Notes: generated from the sequence alone by a model not told the origin. DNA of 64,000 bases from UBA2638 sp046293135 (GCA_046293135.1 JBKBPR010000005.1:62001-126000); one strand, 5' to 3'. Positions 1-9,311 are shown, numbered from the stretch's first letter. Program-made: numbers and translations.

Positions 1-1
1 G

Positions 2-580
2 CTTGCGCCGTTTATGTCAGCTGAAACGCTTGAATTTCACCATGACAAGCACCACAAGGCTTATGTCGATAAGGGCAATGAGCTTATTCTCGGCACAGGT
101 CAGGAAAATGCCTCACTCGAAGCGGCGATGATCTGGGCATTCAAGAACAATGCGGGGCTGTTCAACCAGCTGGGGCAACATTACAACCATATTCATTTCT
201 GGAACTGGATGAAGCCCCAAGGCGGCGGAAAGTCCATGGACGGCAAGCTCCAAAGCGCAATCGAAAGTGATCTGGGCGGGTTTGATGCATTTCGCGGCAA
301 TTTCATTCAGGCGGGCATGACCCAATTCGGTTCAGGCTGGTGCTGGCTCGCGCAGGATAATGCTTCGGGCAAGCTCGAAATCGTCAAAACCCCGAACGGC
401 GAAAATCCGTTGGTAAACGGCAAAACACCGCTTTTGGGCTGTGATGTATGGGAGCATTCCTACTATATCGACTACCGCAATGCGCGCCAGAAATACCTCG
501 AAGCCTTCGTGGATAGCCTTGTAAACTGGGATTACGTCAGCGAGCTTTTCGAAAAAGGCCCAATCAAAATTGCGGCATAA
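2..580 (+). CDS. sodB: Superoxide dismutase, Fe/Mn family (5' truncated by window edge)
   Basis: Converts superoxide to oxygen and hydrogen peroxide with one Fe or Mn ion, normally in the cytoplasm. The reading frame is open to the window edge (LAPF precedes the first visible Met at 14), so the true start lies upstream and about the first 15 residues are missing. The metal-ligand regions are visible: His in HHDKHH, His in YNHIHFWNW, and Asp and His in GCDVWEHSYY, followed by the family C-terminus IDYRNARQKYLEAF. The sequence looks closer to iron-type enzymes, but the metal cannot be fixed by eye. The last 17 bases overlap the end of the convergent peptidoglycan-binding gene. Confidence 0.95.
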   Translation, partial: LAPFMSAETLEFHHDKHHKAYVDKGNELILGTGQENASLEAAMIWAFKNNAGLFNQLGQHYNHIHFWNWMKPQGGGKSMDGKLQSAIESDLGGFDAFRGNFIQAGMTQFGSGWCWLAQDNASGKLEIVKTPNGENPLVNGKTPLLGCDVWEHSYYIDYRNARQKYLEAFVDSLVNWDYVSELFEKGPIKIAA

Positions 581-1712
581 CTGTTGGCGTCTGCTGCCGC
601 TCTTCGGTTGCAACATCTTGTGTCGGGCTGTCTTGTGATTCAACTCCCGCATAAACCCTTTGATCCGGGTTAGAACCGGGCAAGCCTTGCTGATGCTGAA
701 ACAGCCTATCTTGAAGCCAATTAAGATTATCAAGGTTAGGCTGGAATTCAGGGTCGATACTTGGCGTCGGAATAAAGCCGGACGACATATTAAAGGCATG
801 ACTCAAGCGGTCATAATTCGGAAGCTCACTAATATCAATAACGGCAATATCAAAATCATATCTAATCTCCATTTCGCCATCATCCGTTTCGAGGACCGGA
901 TGACTCCTTCCTGTATCAGGGTCTGTGTAAATATAGCGAATATCTGACATTACACTGTCATAAGCATTGCCCTCAATTGTCGTCAACTCTGTCAGCGCAC
1001 CCTCCGTTTGCGCTGTCGCTACCATCATAAAATGCCCGTGCCCATTTCCATAGCGCATCAAAACAATATCACCAGCTTGCGGCATATAATCCTGTAAATC
1101 TCTTATTGCCTGAGGAGCATCGGCTCTAATCCTATTAAATACAGTTTCAACACTCGCAGAGCCTCGCATAAACTCATTGCGCTCCAATCCTGCAAATCCT
1201 TCAATCTGATCAAACACCCAGCTGCCAAAAGACGCGCACCATGGATGCCCTTCATCAAGATGATAACTACCGAGATATACCCTAATATCAGGGCCAGCAT
1301 TATTGCCATACCATTCCCCATTACTCGCTAAAGTGAAATCACTCTCAGTAACACCAATATGAGAAGCGGCCTGCTTTATTAATGCGCGTCTTACAGGATC
1401 AAGGTGATCAAGTGCCGTTTCATCAAAATTATTGTAAAAACCCGCAAGTCTTATACGTTGAAAAGCTGCCGGATCAGCGGCCTGTTGCGCGAGCAAAGAA
1501 AGCTGCTCATGATTTAAATCCCCGTTAAGGAAACCGTTTTCATCAGACAGCCCGTTTACACGCTGCCAATCTATCGCAGCTTGGGTACTTCTTTGTCCCC
1601 AGATACCATCAGCGCCGCTACGCCCCAAATCATAGCCCAAAGCAATCAAATGACTCTGTGCATCGCGAATGGTTTGAGTGTCTTCCAAACCTGAAACATT
1701 TGAATCAGACAA
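564..1712 (-). CDS. Peptidoglycan-binding domain plus CHAP-type amidase/peptidase domain protein
   Basis: Probable cell-wall hydrolase of 382 residues. Residues about 13-75 look like a peptidoglycan-binding domain (LGYDLGRSGADGIWGQRS). Residues about 105-260 look like a CHAP/NlpC-type thiol hydrolase, with candidate catalytic Cys159 in HPWCASFGSWVF, His225 or His227 in GNGHGHFMMV, and a polar residue near IEGNA (247-249). The tail after about 300 is Pro/Gln/Asn-rich. No signal peptide is visible, so export would need another route or lysis. The start codon is TTG at 1712: an AGGGG ribosome-binding site lies 9 bases upstream and an in-frame TAG lies just before it. A TATAAT box (1753-1758, minus strand) lies upstream. 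The 3' end overlaps sodB by 17 bases. Confidence 0.75.
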   Translation of the reverse strand: MSDSNVSGLEDTQTIRDAQSHLIALGYDLGRSGADGIWGQRSTQAAIDWQRVNGLSDENGFLNGDLNHEQLSLLAQQAADPAAFQRIRLAGFYNNFDETALDHLDPVRRALIKQAASHIGVTESDFTLASNGEWYGNNAGPDIRVYLGSYHLDEGHPWCASFGSWVFDQIEGFAGLERNEFMRGSASVETVFNRIRADAPQAIRDLQDYMPQAGDIVLMRYGNGHGHFMMVATAQTEGALTELTTIEGNAYDSVMSDIRYIYTDPDTGRSHPVLETDDGEMEIRYDFDIAVIDISELPNYDRLSHAFNMSSGFIPTPSIDPEFQPNLDNLNWLQDRLFQHQQGLPGSNPDQRVYAGVESQDSPTQDVATEERQQTPTVMPQF

Positions 1713-1790
1713 ACTTGTAAACCCCTAATTATACAATTAAGATAATAAGGAAATTATATTAAGATATATTTAACCTAGTAAACTAAACTG

Positions 1791-2174
1791 CTATACAGGC
1801 AAAAGGATAGCGGCGACGCGGCGGCCTTCGGCCATTAGGACATTATACGTGCGGCAGGCCGCACCCGTATCCATCATATCAAAGCTCAAGCCCTTTTGTC
1901 GCAATGCGGTTTTGAGAGGGGGCGGCAGGAATTGCTGGCGCGCGCCGCAGCCAAACAGAATAACATCCAGCCCCTCTTCCGCGCGCATCGCTTCAATCGC
2001 GATAAAATCCGGTTCACTCAGCTTTTGAAAATCATCAGGAGCAGGCCATAGCGTTACGGCGTTCTGGCGCACAATCACCGCGCCTTCATAGACTTCACCG
2101 CTGATACGGAACGCACCGCCGCTATAGCTCTGGATAATGCGGCTGCCTTCTTTGACGAGTGGCGTAACGTCCAT
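1791..2174 (-). CDS. Mth938-like domain protein (DUF498 / NDUFAF3-like family)
   Basis: A 127-residue protein of the Mth938/DUF498 family. Its mitochondrial relative NDUFAF3 helps assemble respiratory complex I; the bacterial role is not established. Family features visible are SGGAFRISGEVYEGAVIV near the N-terminus, DVILFGCGARQQFLPP in the middle, and a C-terminal part reading MDTGAACRTYNVLMAEGRRVAAILLP. The start lies 2 bases beyond the secF stop on the same strand, so it is almost certainly the last gene of the yajC-secD-secF transcript, its usual position in alphaproteobacteria. Confidence 0.85.
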   Translation of the reverse strand: MDVTPLVKEGSRIIQSYSGGAFRISGEVYEGAVIVRQNAVTLWPAPDDFQKLSEPDFIAIEAMRAEEGLDVILFGCGARQQFLPPPLKTALRQKGLSFDMMDTGAACRTYNVLMAEGRRVAAILLPV

Positions 2175-2176
2175 TG

Positions 2177-3199
2177 TTATCGCCTTTCCGGCGCGCCCAA
2201 ATCTTCGTCATCTTCGCCCGCATCGTCATAGCCATCATCTTCTCCAGATGAATGAATATCTTCAGAACCATCCAGATTGGCACGGCGGATATTCATGAGC
2301 AAGAGCAACGGTGCCGCCACAAAAATCGAAGAGTATGTACCGACAACAATCCCGAAGATCAGCGCATAGATAAAGCCGCGAATAACCTCGCCGCCAAACA
2401 TATAAAGCGCGGTCAAGGCCAAAAGCGTTGTGAACGATGTCATGATTGTACGCGTCAACATACTGTTCACAGACATATTGAACAGCTCAATCAACGGCAT
2501 TTTCTTATATTTGCGCAGCATCTCTCGGATACGGTCAAACACAATAACCGTGTCATTGATCGAATATCCGGCAATCATCAAAACCGCCGCCACGGTGGAA
2601 AGATTGAACTCCATCTGAGTCAACGCAAAAAGGCCTATCACGATAATCGCATCATGCGCGAGCGCCGCCACCGCCGCCACACCGAATTGCCATTCAAACC
2701 GCACCCAAATATAAGCCAATATCCCCAGCAGCGAGAACAAGACAGCGTAAATTCCTTTGATTTGCAGCTCTTTTCCAACCTGCGGGCCGACATATTCCGT
2801 ACGGCGGTAATCAACAAGGCTTTCATCGCCATCCCCGATGAATGTGCTATCGAGATACGCGCGGACAGCGGCAATCGCTTCTTTTTCTTTCTCGACATCA
2901 CCGCCCGCTTGTTGCGGCAGACGAATAAGCAAATCATCCGGCGCGCCGAATTCCTGTATCGAGATTGCGCCATAGCCCAAAGTATTCAGCGCTGTGCGCA
3001 TATCCGATAAGTTCGGTTCAACAGGCGTACGAATTTCAATCACCGTCCCGCCGGTAAAATCAATACCGAAATTCAAGCCGCGCTGCATCACCAAGATGAT
3101 CGAGGCGATAATCAATAACGCCGAGATAACATAGGCAATCTTGCGCGCGCCAAGGAAATTATAATTGGTGTCTTCGGGTATCAGCCTGATTAAACGCAT
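2177..3199 (-). CDS. secF: Protein translocase subunit SecF
   Basis: Inner-membrane partner of SecD. The SecDF complex uses the proton gradient to help pull proteins through SecYEG. The 340-residue chain has a first membrane segment at about 19-39, the SecF signature NFGIDFTGGTVIEI just after it, a periplasmic domain to about 150, and a block of five membrane segments containing MIAGYSINDTVIVFDRIRE. The C-terminus is a strongly acidic tail (GEDDGYDDAGEDDEDLG), longer than usual. It follows secD by 69 bases and abuts the Mth938-like gene. Confidence 0.97.
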   Translation of the reverse strand: MRLIRLIPEDTNYNFLGARKIAYVISALLIIASIILVMQRGLNFGIDFTGGTVIEIRTPVEPNLSDMRTALNTLGYGAISIQEFGAPDDLLIRLPQQAGGDVEKEKEAIAAVRAYLDSTFIGDGDESLVDYRRTEYVGPQVGKELQIKGIYAVLFSLLGILAYIWVRFEWQFGVAAVAALAHDAIIVIGLFALTQMEFNLSTVAAVLMIAGYSINDTVIVFDRIREMLRKYKKMPLIELFNMSVNSMLTRTIMTSFTTLLALTALYMFGGEVIRGFIYALIFGIVVGTYSSIFVAAPLLLLMNIRRANLDGSEDIHSSGEDDGYDDAGEDDEDLGAPERR

Positions 3200-3268
3200 T
3201 TGTGTTTTGTCCTATTATCTAATCTTTATCGCTTATCTCACTTTGTCCAAATATCAAATATTCGAACA

Positions 3269-4822
3269 TTAAATCGGAATGGTTTTCGGTTTGGTCTGAC
3301 GCAGCCAAGTCACCACCATCACACGCGTCACCATTATCGCCGCGAAAAACGAGGTCATAATCCCGACGCCCAGCGTCACGGCAAAGCCCTTGATCGGCCC
3401 TGTCCCGAAGGAAAACAGAATAATCGCCGCAATCAATGTGGTAAGATTGGAATCGATGATCGTTGTCATGGCACGGCTGTAACCGGAATCAATGGCCGAA
3501 ATCGGCGAGCGTCCGGCGCGCAATTCTTCGCGGATGCGCTCAAAGATCAATACATTGGCATCCACCGCCATCCCCATCGTCAGCACAATCCCCGCAATCC
3601 CCGGCAGGGTCAGCGTCGCTTGCAAAGCCGATAGAATTGCAAAAATCAACGCCACATTTATAAGCAGTGCCACATTGGCCATCATCCCGAACAAGCCGTA
3701 AGTCATGCCCATGAACACAAGCACCAGCACCATCGCAATCAAGGCGGCAATCTTTCCGGCCTCAATTGAATCCGCCCCCAAAGACGGGCCAACTGTGCGC
3801 TCTTCGATAACGGTCAGCGGCGCGGGAAGCGCTCCGGCACGCAGCAGAAGCGCCAGATCATTGGCTGATTGCACATCAAACCCGCCCGAAATTTGTCCGT
3901 TACCACCGCAAATAGGCTCTCTGATAACAGGCGCGCTAATAATTTTTTCATCCAGCACAATCGCAAAAGGCCTGCCGACATTTTCGGTTGAAACCGTACA
4001 AAAACGCCGCGCCCCTTGGGAATTAAGCCTGAAACTTACAACCGCCTGCCCGTTCTGGTCAAAGCTCGGTGAGGCATTGTTCAGCATATCACCGGTAATC
4101 ATCGAGCGGCGCTGAATGTTCAAGGTTTGCATCGGGTCTTCCAGCATCGGCAAAGAACGGCTATTCGCGCCCGTCCGCATCCCGTCATCAAGCAAATGGA
4201 AAGTCAGTTTAGCCGTCGTGCCGACAATCCGCTTCAGGTCTTCGGCATTTGCGCCCGGAACCTGCAACAAAATCCGATCATCGCCCTGCCGCGCAATGCT
4301 TGGCTCGGTCGTGCCCATTTCATCAACACGGCGGCGCACGATCTCAATCGATTGCTCAATCGTCTGGTTGATAATGTTGGTAATTTCATCTTCGCTCATC
4401 CGCGCTTCAATCGTCAGACCGTCCGTTTGCGTGGTCACGGCCATATTTTGCCCCAAACTCCGCATAATCCTGACAGCCGCATCATAATCGGTACGGTCGC
4501 GCAGCACCAGCCGCACGCCCTTATCAAGCTTGCCGATCCGCGCATAACCAATCCGCTGCTCCCGCAAGGCCGAGCGCGCATCCTGCATAAGAGAATCCTC
4601 GCGCTCCGAGAACACAACATCAAGCTGGACAGCGAACAGCAAATGCGCACCGCCGCGCAAATCCAAACCCAGATTGATCGACTTCGTCGGCATCCAATCA
4701 GGGAAGTTCTTCTGAACCCAGCTTCGTGTTTCGGCGCTCATCAGGTTCGGCGAGCTATAGGCCAAGCCTAAAAAACACACCAACAAAACGGTTACGATTT
4801 TCCAACGCGCTATTTGTATCAT
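3269..4822 (-). CDS. secD: Protein translocase subunit SecD
   Basis: Inner-membrane SecD, 517 residues. Evidence: N-terminal membrane segment (about 7-24), the conserved LGLDLRGGAHLL at about 51-62, a large periplasmic region with the P1 head domain, and the C-terminal six-segment RND-like block with GMAVDANVLIFERIREELRAG, which carries the proton-relay Asp of this family. It lies between yajC (35 bases upstream) and secF on the minus strand, the canonical order. Length is normal for alphaproteobacteria. Confidence 0.97.
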   Translation of the reverse strand: MIQIARWKIVTVLLVCFLGLAYSSPNLMSAETRSWVQKNFPDWMPTKSINLGLDLRGGAHLLFAVQLDVVFSEREDSLMQDARSALREQRIGYARIGKLDKGVRLVLRDRTDYDAAVRIMRSLGQNMAVTTQTDGLTIEARMSEDEITNIINQTIEQSIEIVRRRVDEMGTTEPSIARQGDDRILLQVPGANAEDLKRIVGTTAKLTFHLLDDGMRTGANSRSLPMLEDPMQTLNIQRRSMITGDMLNNASPSFDQNGQAVVSFRLNSQGARRFCTVSTENVGRPFAIVLDEKIISAPVIREPICGGNGQISGGFDVQSANDLALLLRAGALPAPLTVIEERTVGPSLGADSIEAGKIAALIAMVLVLVFMGMTYGLFGMMANVALLINVALIFAILSALQATLTLPGIAGIVLTMGMAVDANVLIFERIREELRAGRSPISAIDSGYSRAMTTIIDSNLTTLIAAIILFSFGTGPIKGFAVTLGVGIMTSFFAAIMVTRVMVVTWLRQTKPKTIPI

Positions 4823-4856
4823 GACCTTAAATGATCCTTATAAGGATTTGAGAGAA

Positions 4857-5375
4857 TTACTTTTTCTTGGTTTTGGCAGCAGAAGATTTTGTAGAAGGAG
4901 ACTTCGCAGCTTTGCCCTCAGATTCTTCAGACTTGGCCTTGGCTTTTTCGGTCTTTTCAGACTTCGCATCATCAGACTTCGCCTTGTCTTTGTCTTTTAA
5001 CTCAGGCTTGGGCGCAAGACGTGGATCATTTTTCTGCTGGATGGTAGAGCGCAGGGCGGTCACCTTCACATCACCAAGGTCAATCACCACCTCATCTTTG
5101 TCTTCGATGATTTTCTCAACCGTTCCGACCAAGCCTCCGCCCGTTACAATTTTGTCACCTTTTTTCAGTGAGTTGAGCATTTTTGTGTGCTCCTTGAAAC
5201 GGCGCTGCTGCGGCATAATCAACAACACATAAAACAGCAAGATCAGCACGCCGACAACAATCAGGTTCTGGAATATCAACTCACCCGCGCCGGGGGCATC
5301 GGGGATTGACGGAATTTGGCTTTCCAGCTCCGCAAGAGAGTCAACAGCCTGTGCATATGCTTTTGCAATCAACAT
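4857..5375 (-). CDS. yajC: Preprotein translocase subunit YajC
   Basis: Small single-pass protein that associates with SecDF. One hydrophobic segment (about 33-53, NLIVVGVLILLFYVLLIMPQ) is followed by the YajC signature (QQRRFKEHTKMLNSLKKGDKIVTGGGLVGTV). The 172-residue length exceeds the usual ~110 because of a low-complexity Lys/Glu/Ser/Ala tail from about residue 120 (repeated KAKSEE/KSDDAK-like units ending in KTKKK), probably a flexible cytoplasmic extension. First gene of the yajC-secD-secF-Mth938 operon. A palindrome at 5439-5455 lies upstream. Confidence 0.95.
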   Translation of the reverse strand: MLIAKAYAQAVDSLAELESQIPSIPDAPGAGELIFQNLIVVGVLILLFYVLLIMPQQRRFKEHTKMLNSLKKGDKIVTGGGLVGTVEKIIEDKDEVVIDLGDVKVTALRSTIQQKNDPRLAPKPELKDKDKAKSDDAKSEKTEKAKAKSEESEGKAAKSPSTKSSAAKTKKK

Positions 5376-5518
5376 GGATTATCCTTTTATATTTTATTGC
5401 GTTTCAAAAATCTGGTGATTCCGCACGATAATAATCACTTGCCTGACAAAGGCAAGCCATGATCGAAAACTATTCACGCCCATAAAGCTCCTGAGCTGAA
5501 AGCCTGAAAAACTAACGT

Positions 5519-6463
5519 TTAAATATCAATATACGATTTCGGGTCAATCGCCTGTGTGCCGCGGCGAATTTCAAAATGCAGCTGCGGCGTGCTCACTGAT
5601 CCCGTCGAGCCAACAGCGCCGATCACATCCCCGCGCTGAACGGTTTGACCGCGTGCAACCTTGAACGCATCAAGATGGGCATAGGCCGTGATATAGCCGC
5701 CATCATGACGGATCAAAATCAAATTCCCCGTTCCGCGCAATTCATTCCCGACATAAACAACCACACCATTTTCAGCGGCCTTAACGGGCGTTCCACGCGG
5801 TGCGCCGATATTGATCCCGTCATTGTGAAGCCCGTCGGGTTTTGCGCCGAAGCCAGACAATAAACGCCCGCTAACGGGCTGCAAGAACCGTGAGGAACTG
5901 CGCGGCGGCGGTGTGGCGGCGACACGTTGCGGCGGCTGAACAGAGGCTGGCGGCCTTATATTCTGCTGAGCCGTCGACATAGAGCGCTCGGGCTTTTGCG
6001 GTGGCCGCATCGCCATGCCTTGTGACGCTTGCTGAACTTGCTGGGCTTGTGCGATTGAGCGCGACGGTAGACGCAACACCTGCCCCTCGCTCAAACGATA
6101 AGGCGCACGCAAATTATTCTGCCGCGCCACCGCAGACATATCGGTATTGAACAATCGCGACACATTATAAAGCGTATCGCCCGACCGCACGCGATAGGTC
6201 TGGGGCGGCGGCAAGCGCAAACGCTGCCCCGCACGAACATGAAACGGCGCTTGCAAACGATTGATAAATACAATGTCCTGCATCGCCAATTGATAGCTGT
6301 TTGAGATTGTATAGAGCGTATCACCGGGCTGCACGACATGAACGCCCGCGCTGCCCTCTCCCGGCGTATGACCGTAACGGCTGACAGGCGCAGGGTTTTG
6401 CGACCCGAAACAGGCCGCAAGCAACAACAAAATTGGCAGGTAGGCAATGAGAGAATATCTCAT
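5519..6463 (-). CDS. NlpD-like lipoprotein, two LysM domains and a degenerate M23 (LytM) domain
   Basis: Envelope lipoprotein, probably an activator of cell-wall amidases. With the ATG at 6463 the chain is 314 residues, starting MRYSLIAYLPILLLLAACFG; Cys18 is the predicted lipid-attached residue. A Met 12 codons upstream (6499) is also open but would bury the signal peptide. Two LysM modules follow (about 36-80, VQPGDTLYTISNSY; about 85-128, VRSGDTLYNVSRLF), then a Pro/Gln-rich linker and an M23 domain. The M23 zinc site is incomplete: GLHNDGINIG has Asn where the catalytic family has Asp, and PQLHFEIR has Gln for the first His of HLH. This matches non-catalytic NlpD/EnvC-type activators. Downstream of pcm on the same strand. 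Confidence 0.88.
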   Translation of the reverse strand: MRYSLIAYLPILLLLAACFGSQNPAPVSRYGHTPGEGSAGVHVVQPGDTLYTISNSYQLAMQDIVFINRLQAPFHVRAGQRLRLPPPQTYRVRSGDTLYNVSRLFNTDMSAVARQNNLRAPYRLSEGQVLRLPSRSIAQAQQVQQASQGMAMRPPQKPERSMSTAQQNIRPPASVQPPQRVAATPPPRSSSRFLQPVSGRLLSGFGAKPDGLHNDGINIGAPRGTPVKAAENGVVVYVGNELRGTGNLILIRHDGGYITAYAHLDAFKVARGQTVQRGDVIGAVGSTGSVSTPQLHFEIRRGTQAIDPKSYIDI

Positions 6464-6531
6464 GATTACACTATACTCTATTCGGGCGGGCATGGGCAAC
6501 GCGCTATCACGCGCTTTGGCTCTTCACGAGA

Positions 6532-7206
6532 TCAGGCAACCTCATACTCACGGGCAAGATCGGGCAGCAACGGAACAAAGCGAACTTGCATCAAATCCTT
6601 TTGCGTATAGACCTCACCCGTTTCTTTTTTATAAAGCCTGAGCACCTGCCCATTATCCGTTGCAACAGGGCAAACCATAAGCCCGCCATCTTTAAGCTGC
6701 TCGATCAAGCGTGGCGGCGGCCTGTCTCTGGCGGCGGCGGTCACGATAATCTTGTCAAACGGTGCTTGCTCCATACCGTTGATTTTCGGCCAGCCCTTCA
6801 TACCATCGGCGGCAATCGCCGTGACATTATTGATCCTGAGCGCTTTAAACCGCTCCTCAACCGCCGGAACAAAGGGCTTGTGCCGCTCAATTGTATAAAC
6901 CCGCCGGCATAATTTTGATAGAACCGCCGCCTGATAACCGCAACCCGTTCCGATCTCCAGAACTTTCTCGCGGTCATTCAGCTTAAGCGCTTGGGTCATC
7001 GCCGCGACAATATAAGGCTGGCTGATCGTCTGGCCACGGCCAATAGGCAGCGCAATATCCTCCCAGGCCTGATGACGCACCGCTTCGGGGATGAAAAAAT
7101 CGCGCGGAATTCTTTCCATCGCACCCAAAACAGCCATATCGGTAATCCCCTTGGTGCGGAGATCCATAATCAATCGTATGCGTTTATTGATATCTTGAGC
7201 GTTCAT
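6532..7206 (-). CDS. pcm: Protein-L-isoaspartate O-methyltransferase
   Basis: Methylates abnormal L-isoaspartyl residues in ageing proteins, using S-adenosylmethionine, so that they can revert to aspartate. The 224 residues contain the family signature LPIGRGQTISQPYIVAAMT (about 52-70) and the SAM-binding motif VLEIGTGCGYQAAVLSKL (about 80-97), plus IIVTAAARDRPPPRLIEQL. Length is normal. It lies upstream of the NlpD-like gene on the same strand, a common alphaproteobacterial pairing. surE, usually adjacent, is not here. Confidence 0.96.
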   Translation of the reverse strand: MNAQDINKRIRLIMDLRTKGITDMAVLGAMERIPRDFFIPEAVRHQAWEDIALPIGRGQTISQPYIVAAMTQALKLNDREKVLEIGTGCGYQAAVLSKLCRRVYTIERHKPFVPAVEERFKALRINNVTAIAADGMKGWPKINGMEQAPFDKIIVTAAARDRPPPRLIEQLKDGGLMVCPVATDNGQVLRLYKKETGEVYTQKDLMQVRFVPLLPDLAREYEVA

Positions 7207-7359
7207 GGAATGGCTATATCGGATGACAGGGCATGAGAATAAGAAAGTATAAAACTTACACCACCATTAGAATCCAAATCTGAGTTGACGTAAAGAACCT
7301 TTTCCAAAATATGATTTTTTTCTTTACAAAATATCGACCAGCAAATAACACTTTAATTT

Positions 7360-7956
7360 ATGACAAAAGATCTAGATTGGCAAAACGGTCTTAAAGAGGC
7401 ATTTCAGCGCAATGCGCTTACAGGGCTATTTATTGATCTCCAACGTGACTTTCTGGACAATTTTACACATGCAGCTTTTCAAAACAGTGCTAAGGTCGCG
7501 GGCAATCTTAGTGCAAGAAACATACCCAATATCTGGGCAATCTGGCCTACAGAACATATACCATACGGGCCATATAGCTACCTATCTTTAAACAGCATTT
7601 TACCGAATGCTATTACTATTGCCACACCTGCCCATGATGATCTGGTGTTTTGCAAATATGCAAGAAACCTTCTCACCAACCCTGAGGCCAAAGCCCATAT
7701 CAAAACCTTGGCAGCCCCTCCCGTTATCATTGCTGGCGGCGTTTATGCTTCCAGATGTTTTTCCAGTACGATAAACGGCCTGATCGATATGATCGACTGC
7801 GATATTATTGTGCCCTTTGATGCCACCGATATGCAGAGCGTTGAAGACGTTCAAAAGCTTTTTCACAATGGCAAAACCGACCACATGCTAAAGCCCAAAG
7901 GACGCATCCACCCGACCTCCACCGCTGAGGTGCTGGATGTTATTCATTCTTTATAA
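7360..7956 (+). CDS. Isochorismatase-like cysteine hydrolase
   Basis: A 198-residue protein with the alpha/beta layout and putative Asp-Lys-Cys triad of the isochorismatase-like superfamily: Asp26 in LFIDLQRDFLD, Lys99 in LVFCKYARN, and Cys133 in GGVYASRCFSSTINGLI, followed by the strand-turn IIVPFDATD. Members hydrolyse small amides, nicotinamide or isochorismate; the substrate here is unknown. The motif around the Cys lacks the usual Thr-x-x-Cys-Val-x-x-Thr-Ala pattern, so it is a divergent member. It stands alone on the plus strand between pcm and serS, the position of surE in related genomes. Confidence 0.7.
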   Translation: MTKDLDWQNGLKEAFQRNALTGLFIDLQRDFLDNFTHAAFQNSAKVAGNLSARNIPNIWAIWPTEHIPYGPYSYLSLNSILPNAITIATPAHDDLVFCKYARNLLTNPEAKAHIKTLAAPPVIIAGGVYASRCFSSTINGLIDMIDCDIIVPFDATDMQSVEDVQKLFHNGKTDHMLKPKGRIHPTSTAEVLDVIHSL

Positions 7957-7973
7957 AAGCTTAGTGATAACAA

Positions 7974-9311
7974 TCACGCTGCGGCTTTTTTCATACTCTC
8001 TTTGGTGATTTTTTCGATGCCGCCCATATAAGGCTTAAGCACGTCAGGCACGAAAACACCGCCATCGGCCGGATCGTAATAATTCTCCATCACCGCAATC
8101 AAGGCGCGGCCAATCGCCACGCCCGACCCGTTGAGCGTATGCAAAAATGTCGTGCTTTTCTCGCCCTTGCGCTTCATACGGGCATTCATGCGCCGCGCCT
8201 GAAAATCTCCGCAATTCGAACAGCTTGAGATTTCGCGGTAACGCCCCTGCCCCGGCAGCCATACCTCAATATCAAAGGTCTTGCGCGCGCCAAAGCCTGT
8301 ATCACCACTACACAGCACCACAGTGCGGTAAGACAGCCCCAGCTTCTTAAGGATGTTTTCCGCGCATTCGGTCATGCGCTCATGTTCGGCATTGCTGGCT
8401 TCGGGGGCGGTGATGCTCACCAGCTCGACCTTATAGAATTGATGCTGGCGCAACATGCCGCGCGTATCCTTTCCGGCACTGCCCGCTTCCGAGCGGAAAC
8501 AGGGCGTATAGGCGGTATAACGGCGCGGCAGATAATCATCCTCGACAATCATATCCGCCACAATATTGGTTAACGGCACTTCTGATGTCGGGATCAGCCA
8601 ACGGCTGGATGTGACTTCTTGCTCCAGCGTGACGGAGCTTTCAGGGATACGGAACAAATCTTCGGCAAATTTTGGCAACTGCCCCGTTCCGAACATCGCA
8701 TTATCGCGCACGATCAAGGGCGGGGAAACCTCCGTATAGCCGTGTTCCTGCGTATGCGTATCAAGGAAAAACTGCGCCAAAGCGCGCTCCAGACGTGCCA
8801 AGCCGCTGCTCAACAACGTAAAGCGGCTACCTGACATTTTGGCGGCGGTTTCAAAATCCATCATCCCCAGATTTTCGCCGATTTCAAAATGCTCCGGCAC
8901 TTTATTTGCGCCATTGGGCATTTTCGGCTCGCCCCATTTGCGGATTTCGATATTCTGGTTTTCATCCGCGCCGTCCGGCACATCTTCGGCCAGAATATTC
9001 GGCAAGCTCGCCATGATTTGTGAAATCTGCTGATGAAAGGCGCGATCCTGCTGCTCCAGCGCGGCCATATCCTCTTTCAGCGCGGCAACCTGATCCATCA
9101 CCGCCTGTGCATCGCCGCCCGTACGCTTAATCTCACCGATCATTTTCGATTTTTCATTGCGCTCGGCCTGAATGTCTTGCAAGCGCGTCATAACCTTGCG
9201 GTGCTGCTCATCAAGCGCCAAAATCTCCGCCGCTTGCGCCGCAAGGCCGCGCCGCGCCATCGCCTTGTCAAATCCTTGCGGATTTTCGCGTATAAACCGT
9301 ATATCGTGCAT
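7974..9311 (-). CDS. serS: Serine--tRNA ligase
   Basis: Class II aminoacyl-tRNA synthetase charging tRNA-Ser (and tRNA-Sec where present). The 445 residues show the N-terminal coiled-coil arm that grips the tRNA (about 30-110, rich in Glu/Lys/Gln), the catalytic core with LIPTSEVPLTNIV, motif 2 (FRSEAGSAGKDTRGMLRQHQ) and motif 3 (NGSGVAIGRALIAVMENY). Normal length, cytoplasmic. The 3' end faces the isochorismatase-like gene with 17 bases between the stops. Confidence 0.98.
   Translation of the reverse strand: MHDIRFIRENPQGFDKAMARRGLAAQAAEILALDEQHRKVMTRLQDIQAERNEKSKMIGEIKRTGGDAQAVMDQVAALKEDMAALEQQDRAFHQQISQIMASLPNILAEDVPDGADENQNIEIRKWGEPKMPNGANKVPEHFEIGENLGMMDFETAAKMSGSRFTLLSSGLARLERALAQFFLDTHTQEHGYTEVSPPLIVRDNAMFGTGQLPKFAEDLFRIPESSVTLEQEVTSSRWLIPTSEVPLTNIVADMIVEDDYLPRRYTAYTPCFRSEAGSAGKDTRGMLRQHQFYKVELVSITAPEASNAEHERMTECAENILKKLGLSYRTVVLCSGDTGFGARKTFDIEVWLPGQGRYREISSCSNCGDFQARRMNARMKRKGEKSTTFLHTLNGSGVAIGRALIAVMENYYDPADGGVFVPDVLKPYMGGIEKITKESMKKAAA

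Noticed and set aside
2252..3010. 252-residue open frame antisense to secF
   Set aside because: secF is well supported; the antisense frame is Arg/His/Gln-rich, typical of shadows.
5427..5445. Second Fur-like site upstream of yajC
   Set aside because: GATAATAATCA matches only half of the consensus, so it is not reported as a site.
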